Assembly (NCBI RefSeq): GCF_009689005.1
Contig: NZ_AP021879.1
Coordinates: forward strand, 2,666,001-2,730,000
Direction of reading: 5' to 3'
Length of the DNA stretch: 64,000 bases
From: Desulfosarcina ovata subsp. ovata
GTDB lineage: Bacteria; Desulfobacterota; Desulfobacteria; Desulfobacterales; Desulfosarcinaceae
Part shown: piece by piece, positions 26,369 through 34,921 of the stretch
How positions within the stretch are numbered: position 1 is the first letter of the stretch
Layout: the number at the start of each line of letters is the position of its first letter
Program-made: the position numbers and the translations under genes
The notes under the pieces: model-generated
Told to the model about the DNA's origin: nothing
The model's input: the letters and a program-made list of their open reading frames with translations, nothing else
Database searches by the model: none

Positions 26369-26755
26369 CTATTCTCCTTTTGGATTATCTATGTGGCAAT
26401 CCCAGCAATAGGGGCTTACTGACGCATAGTCGTGGCACCGGTCACAGAATTCGGCCTTGTTGGAATGACAGTCCAGACAGGTGTTAGAGAGGCTCATGTC
26501 GTAAAGTTTGCCGTCGGGGCTGACAAACATGCGCTCACTGCGCCGCACCACATTATGCCGCCAAACGTCCAAGAGTTGCATGTGGTTCGCTTTCATGAAC
26601 TCGGTAGACATGACACAGGTCTTGGCAGCCTTGGCTTTCGCGGTCAGCACAAGTTCCGGAGCGGGGGCGGCTTTTCCCAGGTTGAACCAGAAGGGAAAGG
26701 TAATGGCGGCGATAAAAACAACCAGTCCCGCTATAATCTTATTCTTATCCTTCAT
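26369..26755 (-). CDS. dsrJ: Sulfite reduction-associated complex DsrMKJOP, multiheme cytochrome DsrJ
   Basis: The 128-aa protein has an uncleaved N-terminal anchor (IIAGLVVFIAAITFPFW) and three CxxCH heme sites: CLDCH, CDRCH and CWDCH. The order and spacing (CLDCHSNKAEFCDRCH then CWDCH) and the extra cysteine in KTCVMSTEFMK are diagnostic for DsrJ, in which one heme has an unusual His/Cys ligation. It is periplasmic. It follows dsrK by 3 nt. Confidence 0.95.
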   Translation of the reverse strand: MKDKNKIIAGLVVFIAAITFPFWFNLGKAAPAPELVLTAKAKAAKTCVMSTEFMKANHMQLLDVWRHNVVRRSERMFVSPDGKLYDMSLSNTCLDCHSNKAEFCDRCHDYASVSPYCWDCHIDNPKGE

Positions 26756-26758
26756 CGG

Positions 26759-28381
26759 CTACTCCTCCATTCCCGGCAGCGGTTCGCCGCGCAAGTCGGT
26801 TTCTCTTTCCTTTTCGCCGGGCAGAATCAGGGCGTTGGCCACCAGTTCGTGAAGCCCGCACACATCGACCTCGGGCACCCAGTACTCCATGGAAGCGGGC
26901 AGGGCCGCGCGATCGATGGCGCAGACACAGGCCAGCATGTTGACGCCGTGCTTCTCGTGGACATATTTGGCGGCGTTGGCCCGTGGAAAACCACCGGCCA
27001 TTCTGAGTTCCATGTTCTCACCGGCATTGAGACCGGCACCGCTGCCGCAGCAGAAAGTCTGCTCGCGGATCGTGTTGGCCGGCATCTCGTAGAAGTTGTT
27101 GGCCACATTTTCAATCACGTAGCGGGGTTCGTCGAGCAAACCCATGCCCCGGGCGGGGTTGCACGAATCATGGAAAGTAACGATTTTGTTATCGTTACGG
27201 CTGGGGTCCAGTTCCAGTTTGCCGTGTTTGATCAGGTCGGCGGTAAACTCGGCAATGTGCACCATCTTGGTGGAACTGGCGTTCTCGAATTTCGTACCGG
27301 TGATGGGGTTGACCGGCACTTCGAGGAAATCGGCCGGGCCGTTCATGGTGTCCATGTACTGGGAAATCACCCGCCACATGTGCCCGCACTCGCCGCCCAG
27401 AATCCATTTGACCCCCAGGCGTTTGGCCTCGGCGTACATCTTGGAGTTAAGCCGTTTCATGGTCTCGTGAGAGGTAAAGAAACCGAAGTTGCCGCCCTCC
27501 GACGCATAGGTGCTCCAGGTAATCTTCAGGCCGTACTTTTCTTTCAGATAGTGAAAGAGAATCATGTAGCCCATACAGGTGTATGTTCCCGGATCGGCGA
27601 ATACGTCCCCGGACGGGGTGATGAAAAGGATGTCGGCATCCTTTTCCATATAGGCGGGATTCACCTGGACCCCGGTGATTTCCTCGATATCGTCGACGAA
27701 AAAGTCGAGCATGTCCTTGAACGCATGGGGTTGGATGCCCAGGTGGTTACCGGTCCGGTAACAGTTGGCGACCGGGGTGGCGATCCAGTCGATGTTCAGC
27801 CCCAAAAGGTTGAGGAGTTCGCGGCCCATGATGGTAATCTCGGCCGTGTCGATCCCGTAGGGACAGAAGACCGAACAGCGCCGGCATTCAGTGCACTGAA
27901 AAAGATAGTACCACCACTCTTTCAGGACATCCAGAGTCATGGGGCGGGCGCCGCCCAGGCGTCCCAAAATCTTCCCGGCTCGGGTGAAATCGTTGCGGTA
28001 GACACTGCGCAGCAGTTCGGCCCGCAAAACCGGCATGTTCTTGGGATCACCGGTACCGATAAAAAAATGGCACTTGTCGGCACAGGCGCCACAGCGGACA
28101 CAGATGTCCATGTAAACCTTGAAGGACCGGAACTTTTCAAGGCGCTCGCGAAAACCCTCGAAGATGATCTGCTGCCAGTTGTCCGGAAGCTTCCAGTCGT
28201 CGTCCAACGGGTTCCAGGCTCGCGCGTTGGGGAGGCCCAAGGTCTCGACGCTTTTGGGATTGGACGCGTAGCAGTACATCCCCTTGCGGATTTCCACGGG
28301 CGTGTCCATCCAACCGGCGCCGGACGGACGATGATCTATCTTTGACAATAGTTCATCGGGTGTGATCAACTCATCTGCCAT
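26759..28381 (-). CDS. dsrK: Sulfite reduction-associated complex DsrMKJOP, catalytic subunit DsrK (HdrD-like)
   Basis: The 540-aa cytoplasmic protein has two [4Fe-4S] motifs, CVRCGACADKCHFF and CTECRRCSVFCPYG. CCG-type cysteine clusters (FHDSCNPAR and FCCGSGAG) form the noncubane centre of heterodisulfide-reductase-like enzymes. In sulfate reducers it is proposed to reduce the DsrC trisulfide/disulfide with menaquinol electrons passed by DsrM. It lies 17 nt downstream of dsrM and 3 nt upstream of dsrJ. Confidence 0.96.
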   Translation of the reverse strand: MADELITPDELLSKIDHRPSGAGWMDTPVEIRKGMYCYASNPKSVETLGLPNARAWNPLDDDWKLPDNWQQIIFEGFRERLEKFRSFKVYMDICVRCGACADKCHFFIGTGDPKNMPVLRAELLRSVYRNDFTRAGKILGRLGGARPMTLDVLKEWWYYLFQCTECRRCSVFCPYGIDTAEITIMGRELLNLLGLNIDWIATPVANCYRTGNHLGIQPHAFKDMLDFFVDDIEEITGVQVNPAYMEKDADILFITPSGDVFADPGTYTCMGYMILFHYLKEKYGLKITWSTYASEGGNFGFFTSHETMKRLNSKMYAEAKRLGVKWILGGECGHMWRVISQYMDTMNGPADFLEVPVNPITGTKFENASSTKMVHIAEFTADLIKHGKLELDPSRNDNKIVTFHDSCNPARGMGLLDEPRYVIENVANNFYEMPANTIREQTFCCGSGAGLNAGENMELRMAGGFPRANAAKYVHEKHGVNMLACVCAIDRAALPASMEYWVPEVDVCGLHELVANALILPGEKERETDLRGEPLPGMEE

Positions 28382-28398
28382 TATCTGCTCCTTTTGTC

Positions 28399-29442
28399 TT
28401 AAGCCTGTTCTTCGGGCATTTTTACGACCGGCAGGCCGGCTTCGACCATTTTCTCTCTGAAATCGTCTTCGTATTCTTCATAGGTGTGAACCTTGACCGG
28501 ATAGTTCCAGGGGTTCACGTGCCGGACCTGACGGGTATTGCCGGTCATGTTCCGGGTCGGACTGAGAAACACGCCGCCCAGGTGCATCAACTTACTGAAC
28601 GGGAAGTAGGCCAGCAGGACACTGACCAAAAACAGATGGGCGAAGAACAGTCCGCCGACACCTTCGGGAATGGAGGGCCGAAAGGTCACCAGTCCCATGG
28701 TCAGCTCTTTAATCGCAACGATATCCACTTTGGCAAAGTAACGCATGAAAATACCGGAAAGGGCGATTCCCATGATCAGAAACAGAGGAAAAAAATCGGA
28801 CGCCAGGGAAATGTAACGGACCTGGGGCAACAGTACCCGCCGCAGGAACAGGTAGAATGCCGCGGCCAGCAACACCAACCCGGACATGTAGACGCCGGGA
28901 AGGCCCGACTGGACAGCATCGTAAAGCACTTCCATGCGCATGAAGGCGTCCACATTCTCAAGCAGGGTGACGAAGAAGGGCACCGGTTCGGTGAAAAAGC
29001 GCAGGTGCCGCACCACCACGGTGAAAAAGGCATAGTGAAAGGCCAAGGCGCCGATCCACAGGAACAACTCCAGCTGATGGGTCATATGCGTCCCGTTTTT
29101 AAGCTTCATACGGGTGTTACGGAACAGGGACCGGAAGCAGACGATCTCCAGAAACATCCGGATGATCACGCCGAAAGTGGAGGACGGGTTGTCGATTTTT
29201 GCCTGTTTGAACCAAGGCAGAGAAGGTTGCTGCCCGCATGTCGTGGTGATTCGGAAGGGCACCGCCGACCGGGACCATCCCATCACGCGCCGGGCAAATC
29301 CGACAACGAACAGAATGACCGCCAGATAGGGCACAACAATCCCAAAAACCATCTGCAGGCCCGCCCCCTGCTGCGTGCCCACATATGCGATCAGGAACAG
29401 CACGATAACCGCTATGAGGCTAACCATGTAATTTTTATTCAT
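28399..29442 (-). CDS. dsrM: Sulfite reduction-associated complex DsrMKJOP, cytochrome b subunit DsrM
   Basis: The start is ATG 29442 (MNKNYMVSLIAVIVLF), giving 347 aa. An upstream ATG in the frame would add 16 residues unlike the family. The NarI-like membrane protein has five to six helices and histidines in ALAFHYAFFTVVVRHLRFF and LFFAHLFLVSVLLAYFPF for two b hemes. It oxidises menaquinol and delivers electrons to DsrK. It is the first gene of dsrMKJOP. Confidence 0.95.
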   Translation of the reverse strand: MNKNYMVSLIAVIVLFLIAYVGTQQGAGLQMVFGIVVPYLAVILFVVGFARRVMGWSRSAVPFRITTTCGQQPSLPWFKQAKIDNPSSTFGVIIRMFLEIVCFRSLFRNTRMKLKNGTHMTHQLELFLWIGALAFHYAFFTVVVRHLRFFTEPVPFFVTLLENVDAFMRMEVLYDAVQSGLPGVYMSGLVLLAAAFYLFLRRVLLPQVRYISLASDFFPLFLIMGIALSGIFMRYFAKVDIVAIKELTMGLVTFRPSIPEGVGGLFFAHLFLVSVLLAYFPFSKLMHLGGVFLSPTRNMTGNTRQVRHVNPWNYPVKVHTYEEYEDDFREKMVEAGLPVVKMPEEQA

Positions 29443-29609
29443 CGAACCGCACCTCACTCCTTGGCCCTGGCAAAGCTGAATGCGGCGCAATCGTCTCTCA
29501 TCCTTTTGTTGGCCTCATCCATGAGACCAAACGGGGTCGGACGGAGCGGAATCGCGGCCCATTCAAAACTGTTGCCGGATGCCTGAATCGAAAGTTTATA
29601 TGGAAAATT

Positions 29610-30131
29610 TCAGAGACCGGGCCCGTCTGCCTCGGTCTCAACGATCAATCCTGCACGCTTCAACGAACCGAAAAACTGGTTTCTAGATTCCGTGGCCTTG
29701 AGTTCGTATATCTTTTCCCGGCAGGCCACGTAAATATCGAAAGCCGTCATGGCCATCTCATCGATCTGCCGGTCCAGGCCGTCCATCGTCTCACCCGATT
29801 CACGACCATCTTCCGCGAGATGTTTGCGGAGGATCTGTTTCAGGAGAAAAATAAAACTGGTGGCCTTGGAGGGGGTAAACGTCTGCACCGCCCGGATTCT
29901 CAGAATCGGGTCAAGGGCGGCCGCCATGGTGTCGCGACCGGCGCCCGAGATCAGGGCATCCAGCAAGGCCTCGAGACTCTGGTGCGTGGTCTGTCCCACC
30001 GGGTTGGCAAAAGGATCTTTCTGACTTTTCAGAAAACGCGCCGTGTCGGGCGGATAAGAATCCACCGTAACCTGAAACCAGTTTTTCAGGATCTCCTGCC
30101 TCTTTGTGGCCAGTGACTTTGCTGAACTCAT
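29610..30131 (-). CDS. RsbRD N-terminal domain-containing protein, upstream of dsrMKJOP
   Basis: With ATG 30131 (MSSAKSLATKRQEILKNW) the protein is 173 aa and wholly helical in character. It has the RsbR N-terminal-like segments KRQEILKNWFQVTVDSYP, RIRAVQTFTPSKATSFIFLL and AFDIYVACREKIYELKATE. The extended frame to 30296 adds unconserved sequence. Small RsbRD-type proteins directly upstream of dsrMKJOP are common in sulfate reducers. A regulatory or sensing role is inference. The 167-nt gap to dsrM means it may or may not be cotranscribed. Confidence 0.8.
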   Translation of the reverse strand: MSSAKSLATKRQEILKNWFQVTVDSYPPDTARFLKSQKDPFANPVGQTTHQSLEALLDALISGAGRDTMAAALDPILRIRAVQTFTPSKATSFIFLLKQILRKHLAEDGRESGETMDGLDRQIDEMAMTAFDIYVACREKIYELKATESRNQFFGSLKRAGLIVETEADGPGL

Positions 30132-30327
30132 CTGCGATCTCACCCCGGTGGCCCCGCTGCGAATGCACGGGTGCCGCAATTTCAACCTCAGCTTTTCAAT
30201 TCGGATTGTTTTGGTGGATATACTGTGCAACGACTGGAAATCAGCCGAATTCAAGCTCGAATCTATAGTCAACTTGCCCTTTTCTGTCAAGGACAAATAA
30301 GGCGTCGCGACGCTGAATCCGCCCCGA

Positions 30328-30753
30328 TCAGCGATACATCTTCTTCCACGGGGAGCGCTGATTATCCCGTGCGTTGGCCAAGGTCAGGTATAATGTCCCC
30401 ACCACCAGTTCGGCACAGTGAAAATGATCGTCCGGCAGCGTTTCAAGGAAATCGGCCACCTGCTCGGGTGTGATTTCCCATGCATCGGCCATGGATTTGC
30501 CCTCGACCAGGGAGATCACCGCATTGCAGCAGGCATTGGTGTTCATGCAGCCGTTGATATCATAGGCCAGATGGCGAATGGTATCCCCCCGCAGATTCAT
30601 GAAGAACTCCACCGTATCGCCACAATCACCGGTTTTCTTGCCGTGCCCGTCGGCCTGTTCAAGCCGTTCCCGGTGGTCGTTACGAAATGCCATCTCCAGA
30701 AAAGCCAGGGAGTGGTCCTGCCAGAAATCCGATGTCTCATTGGGCGCATCCAT
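30328..30753 (-). CDS. Iron-sulfur cluster assembly scaffold protein, IscU/NifU-like
   Basis: The 141-aa protein has the three cluster-binding cysteines of the IscU fold: GDCGDTVEFF (Cys and Asp), GCMNTNACCNAV and HFHCAELVVGTLYLTL. It differs from housekeeping IscU in lacking an LPPVK motif, so it is a variant scaffold of the type seen in anaerobes. No cysteine desulfurase is adjacent. It should assemble Fe-S clusters, and the nearby dsr genes would be large consumers, but a specific link is inference. Confidence 0.82.
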   Translation of the reverse strand: MDAPNETSDFWQDHSLAFLEMAFRNDHRERLEQADGHGKKTGDCGDTVEFFMNLRGDTIRHLAYDINGCMNTNACCNAVISLVEGKSMADAWEITPEQVADFLETLPDDHFHCAELVVGTLYLTLANARDNQRSPWKKMYR

Positions 30754-30975
30754 GGGTTCCGATCTCCTCTAAATTGAAAGCCTTGTTCCTGTACGTGACG
30801 CTCGTTGTGCCAGCGGATCATAAAAGCCGCCGACGGCTTTGTCAACATGGCTTGCAACAAGGCGCTTAACCATTTGCGATAGTTAATGATTTGTGTTAAC
30901 GTACCTGACGGTTGGTCGTCGGATGGATTGCCGATATCAGCCGATGGAGATTATTCGGACAAAGGATGTCTGTCG

Positions 30976-31479
30976 ATGAAAATTACCGCCATTGTTGCCA
31001 ACATCATCCAACTGGCCATCATCCTTTTTATTTTCTTCATCCGGGGGCCGGAATTGGGCAGCCTCGTCATTTTTCTGCTCTTCCTGTTGCTCGCCGTACC
31101 CTTCATCAACATCCTGACCCTGCTCATCGATAAACGCGCCATCCTGCCGACGCTTTCCGCCAAAGCCGACGGCATCGTCAAGCGTGAAGCGGTGCGCATC
31201 CACTATACCGGCACACACTACGCCCTGCTGACCATCGATGGCATTACCTTTACGGTCCGAGACCTGTCGGAAGGCGGGGTGCGCCTCAATGCCAGTTCGG
31301 CTACCACACTCAAGAGAAAAACGACCGGAGAAATCCGGCTGCTTTGTGGAAAAAATATTCGCTTCAAAGCCACTGTGCTGCGCAGAGAAGAAGGTGCCGT
31401 GGTACTGCGACTCAGCCAACCCATCGGAACCGCAACCCTGGTTGAGGAGAAACGGGCGCTGGCCGGCGGTGGGGCGTAA
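30976..31479 (+). CDS. PilZ domain membrane protein
   Basis: The start is ATG 30976 (MKITAIVANIIQLAIILF), preceded by AAAGGA, giving 167 aa. The frame is open 90 nt further upstream without a convincing start. Two membrane helices (IIQLAIILFIFFI and LVIFLLFLLLAVPFINILTL) come first. A cytoplasmic PilZ-like beta-barrel follows with FTVRDLSEGGVRLNASS, matching the D/NxSxxG motif that binds cyclic di-GMP. The upstream RxxxR half-motif is not evident, so nucleotide binding is likely but not certain. Confidence 0.75.
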   Translation: MKITAIVANIIQLAIILFIFFIRGPELGSLVIFLLFLLLAVPFINILTLLIDKRAILPTLSAKADGIVKREAVRIHYTGTHYALLTIDGITFTVRDLSEGGVRLNASSATTLKRKTTGEIRLLCGKNIRFKATVLRREEGAVVLRLSQPIGTATLVEEKRALAGGGA

Positions 31480-31539
31480 ATCGAGCCCCGGACCATCGGG
31501 CCGCACTAGTGGCGGCACTGAAAAGAGGGACTGGAAATC

Positions 31540-31731
31540 TCAAGGCGTTGAAAGGGAAAACACAGTACGCGGTTTTTTCCTGCGGTCTTCACCACAGCGA
31601 CGGTCCCTGCCGGATCGGCGTTCGGGCAGATAGCCGTTGTAGGAGTATAAACGGCGATCTCCCCCGATCCGCCGCCCGCCATTGTCAATAAGCGTCAGTT
31701 TCCCAAAAAGGTGTGCGTGAGCGGATTGCAT
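31540..31731 (-). CDS. Small basic protein with repeated GxDRR motifs
   Basis: From ATG 31731 (MQSAHAHLFGKLTLIDNG) the product is 63 aa. The frame is open to an earlier ATG at 31782. The distinctive part is RRIGGDRRLY followed by PERRSGRDRRCGEDRRKK, four Arg-Asp-Arg type repeats. I recall similar RSGxDRR strings in short Desulfobacterota proteins and at the N-termini of PilZ proteins. A PilZ gene lies just upstream on the other strand. Function is unknown, and the repeats may bind nucleic acid or phosphate groups. Expression is unproven. Confidence 0.5.
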   Translation of the reverse strand: MQSAHAHLFGKLTLIDNGGRRIGGDRRLYSYNGYLPERRSGRDRRCGEDRRKKPRTVFSLSTP

Positions 31732-31968
31732 CTGGTTCCCAACTCTATTTGGTGTCCGTCCAGAAATAGGCCAATGGGTCATTTTATACGGTTTCGACGG
31801 TGGCCGTTGTGGCAGCTATTTGAGTCATAGCCTGCAATTACTATACCCAGCATAGGAATCGTAAGCATTCAAACAAATTCAACATATTACACAATATCTA
31901 AACATACGCTGCTCAAAAAACGGTAAAATTGACCACAATTGTATATGTCTATTTTTTCATAGTGGAAA

Positions 31969-31998
31969 AAAATCACACCGTTTCAGCGGCGTGATTTT
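31969..31998 (-). terminator. Intrinsic terminator after the YgiQ-family gene
   Basis: AAAATCAC-A-CCG and CGG-C-GTGATTTT pair around a TTTCAG loop and overlap the stop codon of the YgiQ-like gene. On the minus strand the stem is followed by a T-run, reading GTGATTTTTTTCC. This fits an intrinsic terminator for the radical SAM gene. Confidence 0.75.
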
Positions 31999-33911
31999 CG
32001 CGGTCGTTTGGCCGATGGCCGTGCGCCAGGCCGGGCCGCCGGTTTGCGGGGCGTTGAAGACCGCGGGCCAGGGGGACCCGGCGTTGGCCGCTTCCGGCCT
32101 TCGGACCGTCGGATGGTTTTGCGTGCGGCCCCTTTTCCTCTGAAAAACATCGGCGCCAGGTGCTCGGCACCAAGCGCTTTCAGGGCCTGGCGGATCAATG
32201 GCCGGTTGGCCGGGTTGTTGTACTGGATCAGGGCCCGCTGCATTTTGCGTTCGCGAAACGTTTTGGCCACATGGAGTGGTCTGCCGCTGAAGGGGTCTTT
32301 TTCGGTGTGGTACATGGCACCGGACAGGGTCAACGGCAGGGGGATGAAATCCTGGATCTGCTCGGGGTGCATGCCCCGCTCGATCAAATAGCGGGCCATC
32401 TTGAGGGCATCGCCAAGGGTGGCCCCGGGATGGGCGCTGATAAAATAATTCACCAGAAAGCAGGGTGCGGGCAGACGCTGACCCACCCGTTTGAACTGCG
32501 CCACAAAAGCGTCATAGGCCGCAATGGGCGGTTTGCCCATGGCATCCAGCACCATGTCGCAAACATGCTCGGGGGCCACTTTCATGCGGCCGCTGATGTG
32601 AAACCGGCACAGCTCTTCCAGGCAGGCATCCGTGGACGCATCGCCGAAGAGGTCGTGACGGAATCCACTGCCGATAAAGGCGTGCTTGACCCCGGGCAGA
32701 CCGCGAACCTGCCGGTACAAGGGCAGGCTCCTGGCGTACCCGGGATCCAGGCGCGAGCAGGTCGCCGGCACCATGCAGCGCCGGTCGGCACAAAACCCCT
32801 TCCTGGACCAGCGCGGGCAATTGGCCCCGTACAGGTTGGCCGTGGGGCCGCCCATGTCGGTGATCGTACCGTGAAAGGCCGGGTCCTGGACCAGGCGCCG
32901 GGCTTCCCGCAGGATGGAGGCTTCGCTGCGGCTCTGAACCACGCGCCCCTGGTGAAAATAGAGGCTGCAGAAATTGCACTCGCCGCTGCAACCGCGGTGG
33001 GTCACCAGGGAGTGACGAACCGTCTCCAACGCGGGAACCCCGCCGTCGCCATCATAATCGAGGTGCCAACGGCGCGGATAGTCCAGGTCGTAAATGGCGT
33101 CCAGCTGGGTTTCGGATAACGGTTTCGGGGGCGGGAAGACCACGGCCCAGCGGTCCCCGTGGGCCTGAACCACCGGCCGGCCGGTGAACGGGTTCTGCTG
33201 GCGGTAAAACCGCCGGAAGGCCTCGTTGAAGCGATCGGCCGATTCGCCGACATCCTCAAATGACGGCAACGCGACAATCTCACCCAAGTATTCCGGGTCT
33301 TTGCGGATCACCGCCGTTCCGGCGATGCCGTCCAGGCCATCCACGGGTTCACCCGCCATCAGTTGCCGGGCGATCTCGACCACCTGCGCCTCACCCATGC
33401 CGTAAACCAGGATGTCGGCCCGGGCATCGAACAGGATCGACCGCCGCACCCGGTTGTCCCAAAAGTCGTAATGGGCCAGCCGGCGCATGCTGGCCTCCAG
33501 GCCGCCAATCACCACGGGCACGCCCTTGAAAGCCTGGCGCACGCGGTTGGCATAGACGACCAGGGCCCGGTCGGGCCGCATCCCCACCCGTCCACCCGGT
33601 GAAAACGCATCTTTCCGGCGGGGTCGTTTGTTGGCCGTGTAGTTGGCCACCATGGAATCGACATTGCCCGAGGTGATACCAAAAAACAGTCGTGGCCGCC
33701 CCAGGCGCCTGAAATCATCGGCATTGCGCCAGTCGGGCTGGGCGATGATTCCCACCCGATAGCCATGGGCGGCCAGCACCCGGCCGATCAGGGCCACCCC
33801 AAAGGCCGGATGGTCCACGTAGGCATCGCCGGTAATCAGGATCACATCCAGCCGATCCCACCCGCGCTGTCGCATGTCCGATTGAGATACCGGCAAAAAA
33901 TCGCAATTCAT
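31983..33911 (-). CDS. YgiQ family radical SAM protein
   Basis: The 642-aa protein starts MNCDFLPVSQSDMRQRGWDR and contains LDVILITGDAYVDHPAFG, both characteristic of YgiQ. The radical SAM cluster motif is GCSGECNFCSLYFHQG (CxxxCxxC). A conserved C-terminal part follows (EQIQDFIPLPLTLSGAMYHT), ending in a very basic tail rich in Arg, Lys and Pro that suggests RNA contact. The reaction is not established for this family. It appears monocistronic. Confidence 0.92.
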   Translation of the reverse strand: MNCDFLPVSQSDMRQRGWDRLDVILITGDAYVDHPAFGVALIGRVLAAHGYRVGIIAQPDWRNADDFRRLGRPRLFFGITSGNVDSMVANYTANKRPRRKDAFSPGGRVGMRPDRALVVYANRVRQAFKGVPVVIGGLEASMRRLAHYDFWDNRVRRSILFDARADILVYGMGEAQVVEIARQLMAGEPVDGLDGIAGTAVIRKDPEYLGEIVALPSFEDVGESADRFNEAFRRFYRQQNPFTGRPVVQAHGDRWAVVFPPPKPLSETQLDAIYDLDYPRRWHLDYDGDGGVPALETVRHSLVTHRGCSGECNFCSLYFHQGRVVQSRSEASILREARRLVQDPAFHGTITDMGGPTANLYGANCPRWSRKGFCADRRCMVPATCSRLDPGYARSLPLYRQVRGLPGVKHAFIGSGFRHDLFGDASTDACLEELCRFHISGRMKVAPEHVCDMVLDAMGKPPIAAYDAFVAQFKRVGQRLPAPCFLVNYFISAHPGATLGDALKMARYLIERGMHPEQIQDFIPLPLTLSGAMYHTEKDPFSGRPLHVAKTFRERKMQRALIQYNNPANRPLIRQALKALGAEHLAPMFFRGKGAARKTIRRSEGRKRPTPGPPGPRSSTPRKPAARPGARPSAKRPRKSRR

Positions 33912-34030
33912 GGCAGTCCGTTTCGGCCTCTCCTTTTATCATTTTAGCCCTTGAGCCCCTTTGGCCGATGGTGTAACAGGGGCGCTCGGACCCTTTGTCC
34001 GAATTTGAAATGATTCTCTGGGAGGTTGTT

Positions 34031-34858
34031 GTGCCTGTTTATTATGTTGACGGCAAATTCGTTCCCGCCGAAGAGGCGGTCATTCCCGTGGATGACCTGG
34101 CCATTTTGCGCGGTATCGGCGTATTCGATCTGCTGCGTACCTACGACGGAAAGCCCTATTTTCTGGATGCCCATATCGACCGGCTGGAGAACTCGGCCCG
34201 CAAAATTAAGCTCCCCCTGCCCTGGTCCCATGACGACATCGCCGAGGTGGTCAAACAAACCCTGGCGAAAAACGATATCCCCGAGGCCAACATCCGTATC
34301 GTGGTCACCGGCGGTTCCAGTACCGATTTCATGACCCCGTCGGGAACACCCCGCCTGCTGGTACTGGTTTCACCGGTGCCCAAGCTGCCCGACAGCTGGT
34401 ACACCGACGGCGTAAAAATCGTCTCCTGGGAGGTGGAGCGGCCCATCCCCGGCGCCAAGAGCATCGATTACATCTCGGCCAGCCTGGCCCTGAAAAAGGC
34501 TGCCGCCGCCGGAGGCATTGAAGCGCTTTACATCGACCGCAAGGGCCTGGCTCTGGAGTGCACCACATCCAACATTTTCGCCTTTGTGGGCGAGCGGCTG
34601 GTCACCCCCGGCCGGGGGATCCTCTCGGGGGTGACCCGCAAAGTCGTTCTCGATCTGGCCGAAGGGCTTTTTCCCATCGACATCCGTGACATTTCGAGAA
34701 GTGAACTGCTGGCCGCCGACGAGGTTTTCATCACCGGAACCAGCAAAGGGCTGGTGCCGGTCGTTCAGGTGGACGACGGAACGATCGGCAACGGCCGGCC
34801 GGGAGTGCATACCCGCCGGTTAATGGCGGAGATGAAGCAACACACCGAAAAGCAATAG
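34031..34858 (+). CDS. Class IV aminotransferase (branched-chain / D-amino acid aminotransferase-like)
   Basis: The most likely start is GTG 34031 (PVYYVDGKFVPAEEAVIPVD), 5 nt after TGGGAGG, giving 275 aa. An ATG frame to 33995 lacks such a site. The PLP enzyme has the fold-type IV motifs GVFDLLRTYDGKPYFLDAHI, the Schiff-base Lys in AKSIDYISASLALKKA, ALECTTSNIFAF and the phosphate-binding GILSGVTRKVVLDLA. The sequence does not decide between branched-chain, D-alanine and aminodeoxychorismate lyase activity. Confidence 0.88.
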   Translation: MPVYYVDGKFVPAEEAVIPVDDLAILRGIGVFDLLRTYDGKPYFLDAHIDRLENSARKIKLPLPWSHDDIAEVVKQTLAKNDIPEANIRIVVTGGSSTDFMTPSGTPRLLVLVSPVPKLPDSWYTDGVKIVSWEVERPIPGAKSIDYISASLALKKAAAAGGIEALYIDRKGLALECTTSNIFAFVGERLVTPGRGILSGVTRKVVLDLAEGLFPIDIRDISRSELLAADEVFITGTSKGLVPVVQVDDGTIGNGRPGVHTRRLMAEMKQHTEKQ

Positions 34859-34901
34859 CCGCACGGAAAATAGATAACGGATCGCCGATGCCCTTCCGCA
34901 A

Positions 34902-34921
34902 GGGCACGGCACGCCGTGCCC
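34902..34921. repeat. GC-rich 20-bp palindrome, REP-like
   Basis: GGGCACGGC and GCCGTGCCC flank a central AC directly beyond the GTPase stop codon, between convergent genes. Palindromes of this GGGCACGGCGTGCC type are scattered in many genomes, so this is probably a dispersed repeat. It could also serve as a terminator stem for either gene, although no T-run follows. Confidence 0.55.

Noticed and set aside
26432..28345. 637-codon open frame on the plus strand
   Set aside because: Antisense to dsrJ and dsrK, which have clear heme and Fe-S motifs.
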